A stretch of DNA of 7,360 nucleotides, taken from contig JAFLDC010000127.1 of the NCBI GenBank assembly GCA_017302775.1, forward strand, positions 1 through 7,360, in the 5' to 3' direction. The notes beneath the pieces were generated by a model. The model did no database searches and was not told where the DNA came from. It saw only the letters and a list, made by a program, of their open reading frames with translations. The stretch is from Sphingomonadales bacterium (GTDB taxonomy: Bacteria > Pseudomonadota > Alphaproteobacteria > Sphingomonadales > Sphingomonadaceae). Within the stretch, counting starts at the first letter, position 1. Every line of letters starts with the position of its first letter. Of this stretch, positions 1-5,465 are shown in pieces. The position numbers were made by a program, and so were the translations under genes.

Positions 1-1
1 G

Positions 2-868
2 GCGCGGCTGCTGCATTCGTGGAGCGCGCGGGCCGATCACGCCTTCGTGACGGTCAATTCGGCACGCATAACGCCGGAACGATTCGAGCAGGAATTGTTC
101 GGGGAGGAGTCCGGCGGCAAGCTGATCCGCGCGGGCCTGCTGGAAATGGCGGACGGCGGGACGCTGTATCTTGATGAAGTGGCCGATATGCCGCTGTCGA
201 CCCAGGCCCGGATCCTGCGCGTACTGACTGAGCAAGCCTTTGTCAGGGTGGGGGGACATCGCCAGATCCGGGTGGACGTGCGCGTTGTTTCCTCCACCGC
301 GCGCGATCTGGAGCGGGAGATTGCCGAAAAGCGCTTTCGCGAAGACCTGTTTTACCGGCTCAATGTCGTTCCGGTATCAATCCCCAGCCTGGCTGAACGG
401 CGCGACGACATTCCCATGCTGGTCGATCATTTCTTCGCGCGGTTTGCAGCGGATCAGGGCGTGCCGCCGCCGGGTGTCGCCGAAGAGGCGATGGCCGCCC
501 TGCAAAGTTATGAATGGCCGGGTAATGTCCGCCAGCTTCGCAACGTGGTCGAACGCACGATCATCCTGACCCCGCGCGAACGATTGGAGCGGATAGAGGC
601 GGACATGCTGCCCAGCGAAGTCCTGTCAGGGCGAATCAGTGGCGATAATGGCATGCCCAGCTTGATGGGAGTGCCGCTGCGCGAAGCGCGCGAAAACTTC
701 GAACGCGAGTATTTGCGCGTACAGATCAAACGCTTTTCAGGGAACATTTCGCGCACTGCGAGCTTTATCGGGATGGAACGTTCTGCATTGCACCGCAAGC
801 TCAAGCTGCTGGCGATGGTGGAACGGCGCGAGGAAGAAAGTGATGACGATGCCGAAGGGAAGGCCTGA
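2..868 (+). CDS. ntrX: NtrX response regulator, C-terminal part (AAA+ and DNA-binding domains), truncated by window start
   Basis: This is the C-terminal 288 residues of an NtrC-family response regulator; the receiver domain and Walker A lie before the window. NtrX is the DNA-binding partner of the sensor kinase NtrY and controls nitrogen, redox or envelope responses in alphaproteobacteria. Visible in the fragment are the ELFGEE segment (residues 31-36), Walker B GGTLYLDE (52-59), an arginine-finger region with FRED (112-115), sensor II WPGN (172-175), the NtrX-typical MGVPLREARENFEREY stretch, and a Fis-type helix-turn-helix near 244-275 containing ISRTASFIGMERSALHRK. The GAFTGA sigma54-contact loop that normally follows ELFG is absent; the chain runs from ELFGEES straight to the GLLEMADGG segment. 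This is known for alphaproteobacterial NtrX and argues against ordinary sigma54 activation. The tail is acidic (EEESDDDAEG). The reading frame is open back to base 2. Family assignment is firm; NtrX rather than NtrC rests on the missing loop and on hfq downstream. Confidence 0.93.
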   Translation, partial: ARLLHSWSARADHAFVTVNSARITPERFEQELFGEESGGKLIRAGLLEMADGGTLYLDEVADMPLSTQARILRVLTEQAFVRVGGHRQIRVDVRVVSSTARDLEREIAEKRFREDLFYRLNVVPVSIPSLAERRDDIPMLVDHFFARFAADQGVPPPGVAEEAMAALQSYEWPGNVRQLRNVVERTIILTPRERLERIEADMLPSEVLSGRISGDNGMPSLMGVPLREARENFEREYLRVQIKRFSGNISRTASFIGMERSALHRKLKLLAMVERREEESDDDAEGKA

Positions 869-878
869 CAACGGCATT

Positions 879-904
879 TACTAGCACCGCCGACCATACT
901 AGCA
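879..904. repeat. Direct repeat TACTAGCA x2 between ntrX and hfq
   Basis: The octamer TACTAGCA occurs at 879-886 and again at 897-904, 18 bases apart start to start, just after the ntrX stop codon. Each copy contains the palindromic core CTAG, which is generally rare in bacterial genomes. The repeat lies 85 to 110 bases before the hfq ATG, where a promoter or operator could sit. A TTGTCA hexamer at 907-912 resembles a -35 box, but I see no convincing -10 at the right distance. The repeats are seen directly; a regulatory role is inference only. Confidence 0.35.
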
Positions 905-976
905 TATTGTCATTGCATGCCGGTCGGCCCTGTTGGGTTGGCCTGATTGCGGACTGCATCAGCAGCCGCCAACAAG

Positions 977-982
977 AAGGAG
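977..982 (+). promoter_or_regulatory. Shine-Dalgarno site of hfq
   Basis: AAGGAG, within a longer AAGAAGGAG run, ends six bases before the ATG at 989. This fixes the hfq start at 989 and argues against the in-frame TTG at 947, which would add 14 residues with no homology to Hfq and would place this ribosome binding site inside the coding region. Confidence 0.85.
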
Positions 983-988
983 CCCATC

Positions 989-1576
989 ATGAACTCACGC
1001 ACCCTGTCCGCGCGTCCACGTCCGTCGCAGACTGAATCGACAGAAACCGGCGAAATCAAGCCGCTTCCTTTGACGGGCGGGGGCAAAGGGCAGAACCTGC
1101 AGGACCAGTTCCTCAATCTGCTGCGCAAGAACAAGGTCCCGGTGACGATGTTCCTGGTCAAGGGCGTCAAGCTGCAGGGCATCGTGACATGGTTTGACAA
1201 TTTTTCGATCCTGCTGCGCCGTGATGGGCAAAGTCAGCTGGTCTACAAGCACGCGGTTTCGACGATCATGCCGAGCCTGCCGGTGGATGCCCGCCAATTT
1301 GGGGGCGCTGCCGATTCAGGCAAAAAGGTGCGGCTGCTGCAGGATGTATTCCTGACCAGCGTGCGCAGTTCCGAAGTGCAAGTCACCATGTTCCTCGTCA
1401 ACGGTGTGATGTTGCAAGGCCGGGTCGCTGCGTTCGACCTGTTCTGCATGCTGCTTGAGCGCGAAGGCTATGTTCAACTGGCCTACAAGCACGCGGTTTC
1501 TACCATCCAGCCGGTCTCTCCCGTCGATCTGACCGGTGATGGCTGGGAAGATGACGATCAAGGTGACGGCGACTGA
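989..1576 (+). CDS. hfq: Hfq RNA chaperone with two tandem Sm domains in one polypeptide
   Basis: Hfq is a ring-forming Sm-like protein that binds small RNAs and mRNAs and promotes their pairing. Ordinary Hfq has one Sm domain of about 70 residues and assembles as a homohexamer; this 195-residue protein has two. After a polar N-terminal extension (1-33), domain 1 spans about 34-99 and domain 2 about 114-179. Both keep the proximal-face LQD (Q38/Q118) and the Sm2 signature YKHA (86-89 and 166-169). Distal-face equivalents are F55, K61 and Q63 in domain 1 but F135, M141 and Q143 in domain 2. The basic rim patch (RRER in E. coli) is RKNK at 46-49 but RSSE at 126-129. A linker of about 14 residues rich in Gly, Ala and Ser joins the domains. 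The C-terminus is strongly acidic ([10 protein letters not shown]), like the acidic tip that in E. coli Hfq competes with RNA. A ring of three chains would be a pseudo-hexamer (inference). The gene precedes hflX, the classical hfq neighbour. Confidence 0.95.
   Translation: MNSRTLSARPRPSQTESTETGEIKPLPLTGGGKGQNLQDQFLNLLRKNKVPVTMFLVKGVKLQGIVTWFDNFSILLRRDGQSQLVYKHAVSTIMPSLPVDARQFGGAADSGKKVRLLQDVFLTSVRSSEVQVTMFLVNGVMLQGRVAAFDLFCMLLEREGYVQLAYKHAVSTIQPVSPVDLTGDGWEDDDQGDGD
1097..1525 (+). repeat. Internal tandem duplication of the Sm-domain coding sequence in hfq
   Basis: The stretch 1097-1285 and the stretch 1337-1525 encode the two Sm domains in exact 240-base register; LQD, TMFLV, LQG, LL and YKHAVSTI all align without gaps. 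At the DNA level identity remains high in places: the 18 bases from CTACAAGCACGC to TTTC at 1243-1260 recur unchanged at 1483-1500, and the codons for TMFLV are nearly the same near 1143 and 1383. Elsewhere the copies differ substantially, so the duplication looks old, with local conservation or gene conversion at the Sm2 motif. Confidence 0.9.
1560..1575 (+). promoter_or_regulatory. Possible alternative hflX start: Shine-Dalgarno plus CTG overlapping the hfq stop
   Basis: AAGGTGA at 1560-1566 lies six bases before a CTG codon at 1573-1575, in frame with hflX. That CTG shares CTGA with the hfq TGA stop. Starting here adds ten residues ([10 protein letters not shown]) in front of VSRGARA. By contrast the GTG at 1603 has its only purine-rich run, GAAGAG, immediately adjacent with no spacer. 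CTG initiation is rare, so this is a suggestion and not a firm start. Confidence 0.35.
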
Positions 1577-1602
1577 GCTTTCTTGAAGACAACCGCGAAG
1601 AG

Positions 1603-2904
1603 GTGTCCCGCGGTGCGCGGGCGCTGATCGTCTATCCGGAATTCCGGGGCCGGGCCGCTGCTGCGATCGACACAGCCGCTCGGCTTGAGGAAGCGCGCGG
1701 TCTTGCCCTGGCGATCGGTTTGGAGGTGGTGGATGCGCTCGCCATCCCTATTCGCGAGGCGCGGGCCGGAACCCTGTTCGGCGAAGGCCAGATTCAGAAT
1801 ATCGACGTGGCCTGCAATCAGGACGATGCCGAGCTGGTGATTGTTGACGGCTCGCTGTCAGCGATCCAGCAGCGTAATCTTGAGGATAAGCTGAAGCGCA
1901 AGGTGATTGATCGTACCGGGCTGATTTTGGAAATCTTTGGTGAGCGGGCAGCCACCGCCGAAGGACGCTTGCAGGTCGAACTGGCACACCTTGATTATCA
2001 GGCCGGACGGCTGGTGCGCAGCTGGACTCACCTTGAGCGGCAGCGTGGCGGGTTTGGCTTTCTGGGTGGTCCGGGTGAAACCCAGATCGAGGCGGACCGC
2101 CGGATGATCCGTGACCGGATGGCCCGGTTGCGTCGCGAGCTGGAGCAGGTCCGCCGGACCCGTGGGCTGCATCGCAGCCGCCGCGAAAAGGCGCCGTGGC
2201 CGGTCATCGCCCTTGTCGGCTACACCAATGCTGGCAAGAGTACGCTGTTCAACCGCCTGACCGGTGCCGGCGTGATGGCGGAGGATCTGCTCTTCGCGAC
2301 GCTGGATCCGACGATGCGGCGGATTCGGCTGCCGGGCGTTGACAAGGCGATCCTGTCGGACACCGTCGGGTTCATTTCCGACCTGCCGACGCAGCTGGTT
2401 GCGGCTTTCCGCGCGACACTGGAAGAAGTTACCGCAGCCGACGTTATCGTCCACGTCCGCGATATCGCCAATGCCGATAGCAATGCCCAGAAGGGCGAGG
2501 TACTCGCAATCTTGGCCGATCTCGATCTGGTCGAGGAAGACGGCGCTGCGCCGACCATTCCGATTGTCGAAGCCTGGAACAAGTGGGATCTGCTGACGAG
2601 CGATCGCCGCGATGAATTGCTGGGCCAGCTCGCAACCCACCCGGATGATGTCATCGTTCCGGTTTCGGCGCTGACCGGGGAGGGCTGCGATGCCCTGCTT
2701 GCGGCCGTCAGCAAGGTTCTGACACAGGGCGCGCGGCTGCACAGCTTCGTAATCCCCGTCAGCGACGGTCAACGGCTTGCTTGGCTCCACGCTAACGGCG
2801 AAGTCATGAGCGAACTGGAGGCCGGCGAAGACGAGCGCGGTCCGCTGCGCAAGCTCGAGGTGCGGCTCGACCCACGCGAGCTAGGGCGCTTTACCCGTCT
2901 CTGA
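1603..2904 (+). CDS. hflX: HflX GTPase, ribosome-associated
   Basis: HflX is a cytosolic P-loop GTPase that binds the 50S subunit or 70S ribosome and, in E. coli, splits stalled ribosomes during heat stress. At 433 residues the length is normal. The N-terminal HflX domain carries the LFGEGQ segment and the glycine-rich linker GGFGFLGGPGETQIE (149-163), followed by a basic helical arm (DRMARLRRELEQVRRTR). The G domain shows G1 GYTNAGKS (206-213), a switch region with DLLFATLDPTMRRI, G3 DTVGF (253-257), G4 NKWD (326-329) and G5 VSAL (354-357). All catalytic motifs look intact. The GTG start at 1603 lies 26 bases after the hfq stop; a CTG at 1573 that overlaps that stop is a plausible longer alternative. 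Co-transcription with hfq is likely because of the tight spacing. The last 24 bases overlap the end of convergent mazG. Confidence 0.95.
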   Translation: MSRGARALIVYPEFRGRAAAAIDTAARLEEARGLALAIGLEVVDALAIPIREARAGTLFGEGQIQNIDVACNQDDAELVIVDGSLSAIQQRNLEDKLKRKVIDRTGLILEIFGERAATAEGRLQVELAHLDYQAGRLVRSWTHLERQRGGFGFLGGPGETQIEADRRMIRDRMARLRRELEQVRRTRGLHRSRREKAPWPVIALVGYTNAGKSTLFNRLTGAGVMAEDLLFATLDPTMRRIRLPGVDKAILSDTVGFISDLPTQLVAAFRATLEEVTAADVIVHVRDIANADSNAQKGEVLAILADLDLVEEDGAAPTIPIVEAWNKWDLLTSDRRDELLGQLATHPDDVIVPVSALTGEGCDALLAAVSKVLTQGARLHSFVIPVSDGQRLAWLHANGEVMSELEAGEDERGPLRKLEVRLDPRELGRFTRL

Positions 2905-3684
2905 TTGCTTCACCGCATGCCATAGGTCGTCCTGCTCGGCCAGGGTGAGCGTGGTGAAATCTTCGCCGCGGTCTGCGGCGAGTGCCTCCATCGCCTGAAA
3001 GCGTCTTTCAAACTTGGCATTTGCCGCGCGTAGTGCCTCTTCGGCCGGAACTCCGTAGGCACGAACCAGATTTACTGCCGCAAACAGCAGATCTCCCGCC
3101 TCTTCGCGGCGTTCTTCATCTGTTCTGGCGAGTTCCAACTCGGTCAATTCCTCGGCAACCTTGGCTGCCGGGCCTGCTCGGTCGGGCCAATCGAAACCGA
3201 CGCGAGCGGCACGTTTCTGCAGCTTTTCTGCGCGGAGCAGGGCGGGCAGGGCAAGCGCCACACCATCCAGCGCGCCTTGTGCGCCTTTGGCGGCACGTTC
3301 CTGCGCCTTGAGTGCTTCCCAGCGCGCTTCGCGAGATTGCCCGACATCTGTCGAAGCACCGAAGATATGAGGATGCCGTGCTTCCATCTTGTCGCTGATG
3401 CTGGCGGCGACATCGGCAAAAGCGAACAGGCCGGCTTCCTCGGCGATCCGGGCGTGGAACACAACCTGCAGCAGCAAGTCACCCAGTTCATCTTCCAGGG
3501 CCGCGTGATCATCGCGCGCGATCGCGTCAGCCACTTCATAGGCTTCCTCGATGGTATAGGGCGCGATTGTGGTAAAGGTCTGCTGGCAGTCCCATTCGCA
3601 GCCGCGCGCCGGATCGCGCAGCCGCGCCATGATTGCCAGTAACCGATCGATCGCCAGGCTTGGCTGAGAGGGGACGACGGCCAT
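2881..3684 (-). CDS. mazG: MazG nucleoside triphosphate pyrophosphohydrolase
   Basis: MazG hydrolyses (d)NTPs to monophosphates and pyrophosphate; in E. coli it cleans the nucleotide pool and limits ppGpp accumulation. The 267-residue length matches E. coli MazG (about 263). Two MazG domains are visible, each with the EExxE...ExxD metal-binding pattern: E46, E47, E50 with E66 and D69 (YTIEEAYE, DELGD) in the N-terminal domain, and E178, E179, E182 with E195 and D198 (AEELTE, EEAGD) in the C-terminal domain. The hallmark opening MARLRDPARGCEWDCQQT and the W-D substrate motif are present. The start at 3684 is the only methionine before this region, but no Shine-Dalgarno is visible. The gene lies 61 bases after the small membrane protein gene on the same strand, separated by an AT-rich segment, and converges on hflX. 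Adjacency to hflX is conserved in many alphaproteobacteria. Confidence 0.95.
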   Translation of the reverse strand: MAVVPSQPSLAIDRLLAIMARLRDPARGCEWDCQQTFTTIAPYTIEEAYEVADAIARDDHAALEDELGDLLLQVVFHARIAEEAGLFAFADVAASISDKMEARHPHIFGASTDVGQSREARWEALKAQERAAKGAQGALDGVALALPALLRAEKLQKRAARVGFDWPDRAGPAAKVAEELTELELARTDEERREEAGDLLFAAVNLVRAYGVPAEEALRAANAKFERRFQAMEALAADRGEDFTTLTLAEQDDLWHAVKQSETGKAP

Positions 3685-3698
3685 AGGTCTAGCTAAGA

Positions 3699-3727
3699 TT
3701 GATAATATATATTATGTTAAATGACAA
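3699..3727 (-). promoter_or_regulatory. Possible mazG promoter with 14-base AT palindrome
   Basis: On the minus strand TTGTCA (3727-3722) is separated by 17 bases from TATCAA (3704-3699), a fair sigma70-like arrangement ending about 14 bases before the mazG ATG. The spacer holds a perfect palindrome, ATAATATATATTAT (3702-3715), in a run of almost pure A and T that stands out in a GC-rich window. Transcription from this site would begin near 3692 and give a leader of only about 7 bases, consistent with the missing Shine-Dalgarno before mazG. The palindrome could also be an operator. Sequence pattern seen; function inferred. Confidence 0.45.
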
Positions 3728-3745
3728 TTGCTGCATCTATGCCCC

Positions 3746-3931
3746 CTACGATCGAAACAGGCTGAAAAGCAGCGTTACACCGGCAAAGATCATGACCCAC
3801 AGCAGCGCCATTTGCATCATTTGCCGCGGACCATGTCCCGCAGCAGCAGCATCGCTGCGCAGCGCGGCGCCGTTCAACACCAGCAGCGCGAGACCGGATA
3901 TGATTGCCACCACTATTGCGGTCGTAGTCAT
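3746..3931 (-). CDS. Small hypothetical membrane protein, two predicted helices
   Basis: I do not recognise this 61-residue protein. It has two strongly hydrophobic stretches, about residues 4-23 (AIVVAIISGLALLVLNGAAL) and 41-58 (MALLWVMIFAGVTLLFSLF), joined by a short polar loop of about 17 residues with Ser, Asp, His, Gly, Arg and Gln, and ends in RS. It therefore looks like an inner-membrane hairpin; there is no cleavable signal peptide pattern and no catalytic motif. Evidence that it is a real gene is good: its ATG overlaps the stop of the upstream hydrolase gene as ATGA, and AGGTGA lies four bases before the ATG. Translation is probably coupled to the upstream gene. It is the last gene of the overlapping operon before the gap leading to mazG. 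Confidence 0.72.
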   Translation of the reverse strand: MTTTAIVVAIISGLALLVLNGAALRSDAAAAGHGPRQMMQMALLWVMIFAGVTLLFSLFRS

Positions 3932-4695
3932 GCTGTCACCTCAAGCCCGTCATAGCCGACCAGCACGTGCGGCGGCATTTCTGCCTGGAGAGTTGCATAA
4001 TCCATCGATTTGTCGAGATGGGTCAGAATGCCGATCTTGGCCCGAACTGCCTCGATCAGTTCCAGCGACATGGCAAGATGCGCATGCGTTGGGTGCGGAT
4101 CGCGGCGCAGACAGTCAACCGTCAATATATCCACGCCGCTCAACAGGTCGACCATGTCGCGGGTAGTTGCACTGAAGTCTACCGCATAACCTATTGATTT
4201 TCCGTCTGCTTCGAAGCGATACGCCGTGCTGCCCATTGATCCGTGCGGCATGGCACAATGGCTGATGCCAATCCCGGCGCACATTCTGACCCGTTCGAGC
4301 GTATCCAGTGACAGGATCGTAGGATAGCCATCCTGCCCGGCAAAAACATACCCGAAGCGCTGCCGCATCCGCCGCACTGTGTCATCGTCAGCATAGGCTG
4401 GAATTGGGCCTGCACGGCCATAGCGAAGTACCCGCAGGTCATCGATCCCGTGCGCGTGATCGGCATGGTCATGCGTCCAGAACACCGCGTCGATCCGGTC
4501 GATTCCGTTCGCCAGGAACTGATTGCGCAAATCCGGTGAAGTATCGACCAGCAGCCGGCCTCCGTCGGCGCTTTCGACGACGATCGAAACGCGGCTGCGG
4601 CGATTGCGCGGCTCGGCCGGATCGCATTGGCCCCAGTCGTTGCCGATCCGGGGAACGCCGGTGCTGGTACCACAGCCAAGAACGATGACCTTCAC
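3928..4695 (-). CDS. Metallo-beta-lactamase-fold hydrolase, PhnP-like
   Basis: This 255-residue protein belongs to the MBL-fold family that includes PhnP, a cyclic-phosphate phosphodiesterase, and RNase Z-like enzymes. It opens with the family signature VLGCGTSTGVPRIG, where the cysteine and GTS follow the first strand. The dinuclear metal motif is THDHADH (H75, H77, D79, H80), followed by AHGIDDLR (81-88), characteristic of the PhnP-like group. Further likely ligands are H151 (MPHG), D173 (AVDFS) and H226 (LTHLD); DCLRRDPHPTHAH (194-206) is also typical. The start is GTG at 4695, sharing GTGA with the tatD stop, with GGGAAAG four bases upstream. The stop overlaps the small membrane protein ATG. 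The natural substrate is unknown; there is no phosphonate (phn) gene nearby, so a role in C-P lyase metabolism is unlikely. The tatD-MBL pairing is common in alphaproteobacteria, suggesting a nucleic-acid or nucleotide substrate (inference). Confidence 0.9.
   Translation of the reverse strand: MKVIVLGCGTSTGVPRIGNDWGQCDPAEPRNRRSRVSIVVESADGGRLLVDTSPDLRNQFLANGIDRIDAVFWTHDHADHAHGIDDLRVLRYGRAGPIPAYADDDTVRRMRQRFGYVFAGQDGYPTILSLDTLERVRMCAGIGISHCAMPHGSMGSTAYRFEADGKSIGYAVDFSATTRDMVDLLSGVDILTVDCLRRDPHPTHAHLAMSLELIEAVRAKIGILTHLDKSMDYATLQAEMPPHVLVGYDGLEVTA
3936..3941 (-). promoter_or_regulatory. Shine-Dalgarno site of the small membrane protein gene
   Basis: On the minus strand AGGTGA sits four bases (seven from the AGG core) before the ATG at 3931, inside the last codons of the metallo-hydrolase gene. 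Together with the ATGA stop-start overlap it supports translation of the 61-residue product. Confidence 0.6.
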
Positions 4696-5465
4696 CCGGC
4701 TTTCCCGAACAAGCTGTAGAAATTGCGGGTCGTCGCTTCGGCCAGCGCCTCAAACGAAGTGCCGCGCAGGTTCGCGATAAAACGCGCTGTATCGACGGTA
4801 AAAGCTGGCTCGCAAACCTGGCCCCGATGGGGAACCGGCGCCAGAAACGGTGCATCGGTCTCCACCAGGATACGGTCATCAGGCAAGGTGGCCGCTATCG
4901 CCTGCAAGTCCTTGGCGTTCTTGAAAGTCACAATGCCCGAAAGCGATATTGTGAGGCCCAGGCCGATCACCTTTTCGGCAAAGTCAGCCGACGCGGTAAA
5001 GCAGTGGATCAGGGCTGGATAAGCCCCCTTGTCCATTTCCTCAGCCATGATCGCGTAAGTATCGGCTTCAGCGTCGCGGGTATGGACGATCAGCGGCAGC
5101 CCGGTCTGGCGTGATGCCGATATATGCCGCCGGAACAGTGCCTTTTGCATATCGCGATCGGAATGATCGTAATAGTAGTCGAGCCCCGTCTCACCGATAG
5201 CAATGACCTTGGGATGGGCCGTCGCCGCCAGCAGCGCACCCTCCCCCATGTCGGCATGACCATCGGCTTCGTGCGGGTGGATGCCGACACTGGCCCATAC
5301 GTCCGGTTCCCGTTCGGTCGTGGCAATAACCTGCGCCCATTCGCGCTGACGTGTGGAAATTGAAAGAAAGCCGCTGAGGCCAGCCGCACGCGCGCGCTTC
5401 AACACGCCCTGCTGATCCTCAACCAAACCCTTGTATTCAAGGTGGCAATGCGAGTCGATCAGCAT
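4692..5465 (-). CDS. tatD: TatD-family metal-dependent deoxyribonuclease
   Basis: TatD proteins are cytosolic metal-dependent hydrolases with a TIM-barrel amidohydrolase fold; characterised members are 3'-5' exonucleases acting on single-stranded or damaged DNA and RNA. The 257-residue length is normal. Metal ligands and family motifs run in the expected order: DSHCHL (H6, H8), GIHPHE (61-66), GETGLDYYY with E92, VHTRDA with H128, HCFT with H154, and ETDAPFL with D204, followed by the usual PHRG segment (212-215). All metal ligands are present, so the enzyme should be active. The ATG at 5465 overlaps the metG stop by one base (TGATG), with AGGA six bases upstream. This position directly after metG is widespread in bacteria. 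The precise substrate is unknown; this protein may be closer to the YcfH subgroup than to E. coli TatD itself. Confidence 0.94.
   Translation of the reverse strand: MLIDSHCHLEYKGLVEDQQGVLKRARAAGLSGFLSISTRQREWAQVIATTEREPDVWASVGIHPHEADGHADMGEGALLAATAHPKVIAIGETGLDYYYDHSDRDMQKALFRRHISASRQTGLPLIVHTRDAEADTYAIMAEEMDKGAYPALIHCFTASADFAEKVIGLGLTISLSGIVTFKNAKDLQAIAATLPDDRILVETDAPFLAPVPHRGQVCEPAFTVDTARFIANLRGTSFEALAEATTRNFYSLFGKAG

Noticed and set aside
922..942. GGTCGGCC and GGTTGGCC pair before hfq, possible hairpin or terminator of ntrX
   Set aside because: Only four perfect stem pairs (GGCC/GGCC), the extension is mismatched, and no T-run follows.
947..988. TTG start at 947 giving a longer Hfq
   Set aside because: The strong AAGGAG at 977-982 is correctly spaced for the ATG at 989, and the added residues do not resemble Hfq.
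1858..2790. 310-codon open frame on the minus strand
   Set aside because: It lies wholly opposite hflX, which has all five GTPase motifs. The translated product has no recognisable domain and arises from GC-rich codon bias on the other strand.
2963..2981. Hairpin with 7-base stem (TCGCCGC / GCGGCGA) about 60 bases after the hflX stop
   Set aside because: It has no T-run on either side and lies inside mazG codons for ALAADRGE, so it is better explained as GC-rich coding sequence than as an intrinsic terminator.
3699..4166. 155-codon plus-strand frame spanning the mazG upstream gap
   Set aside because: Mostly antisense to the small membrane protein and the MBL gene, low-complexity composition, no ribosome binding site; the opposite-strand genes have better support.
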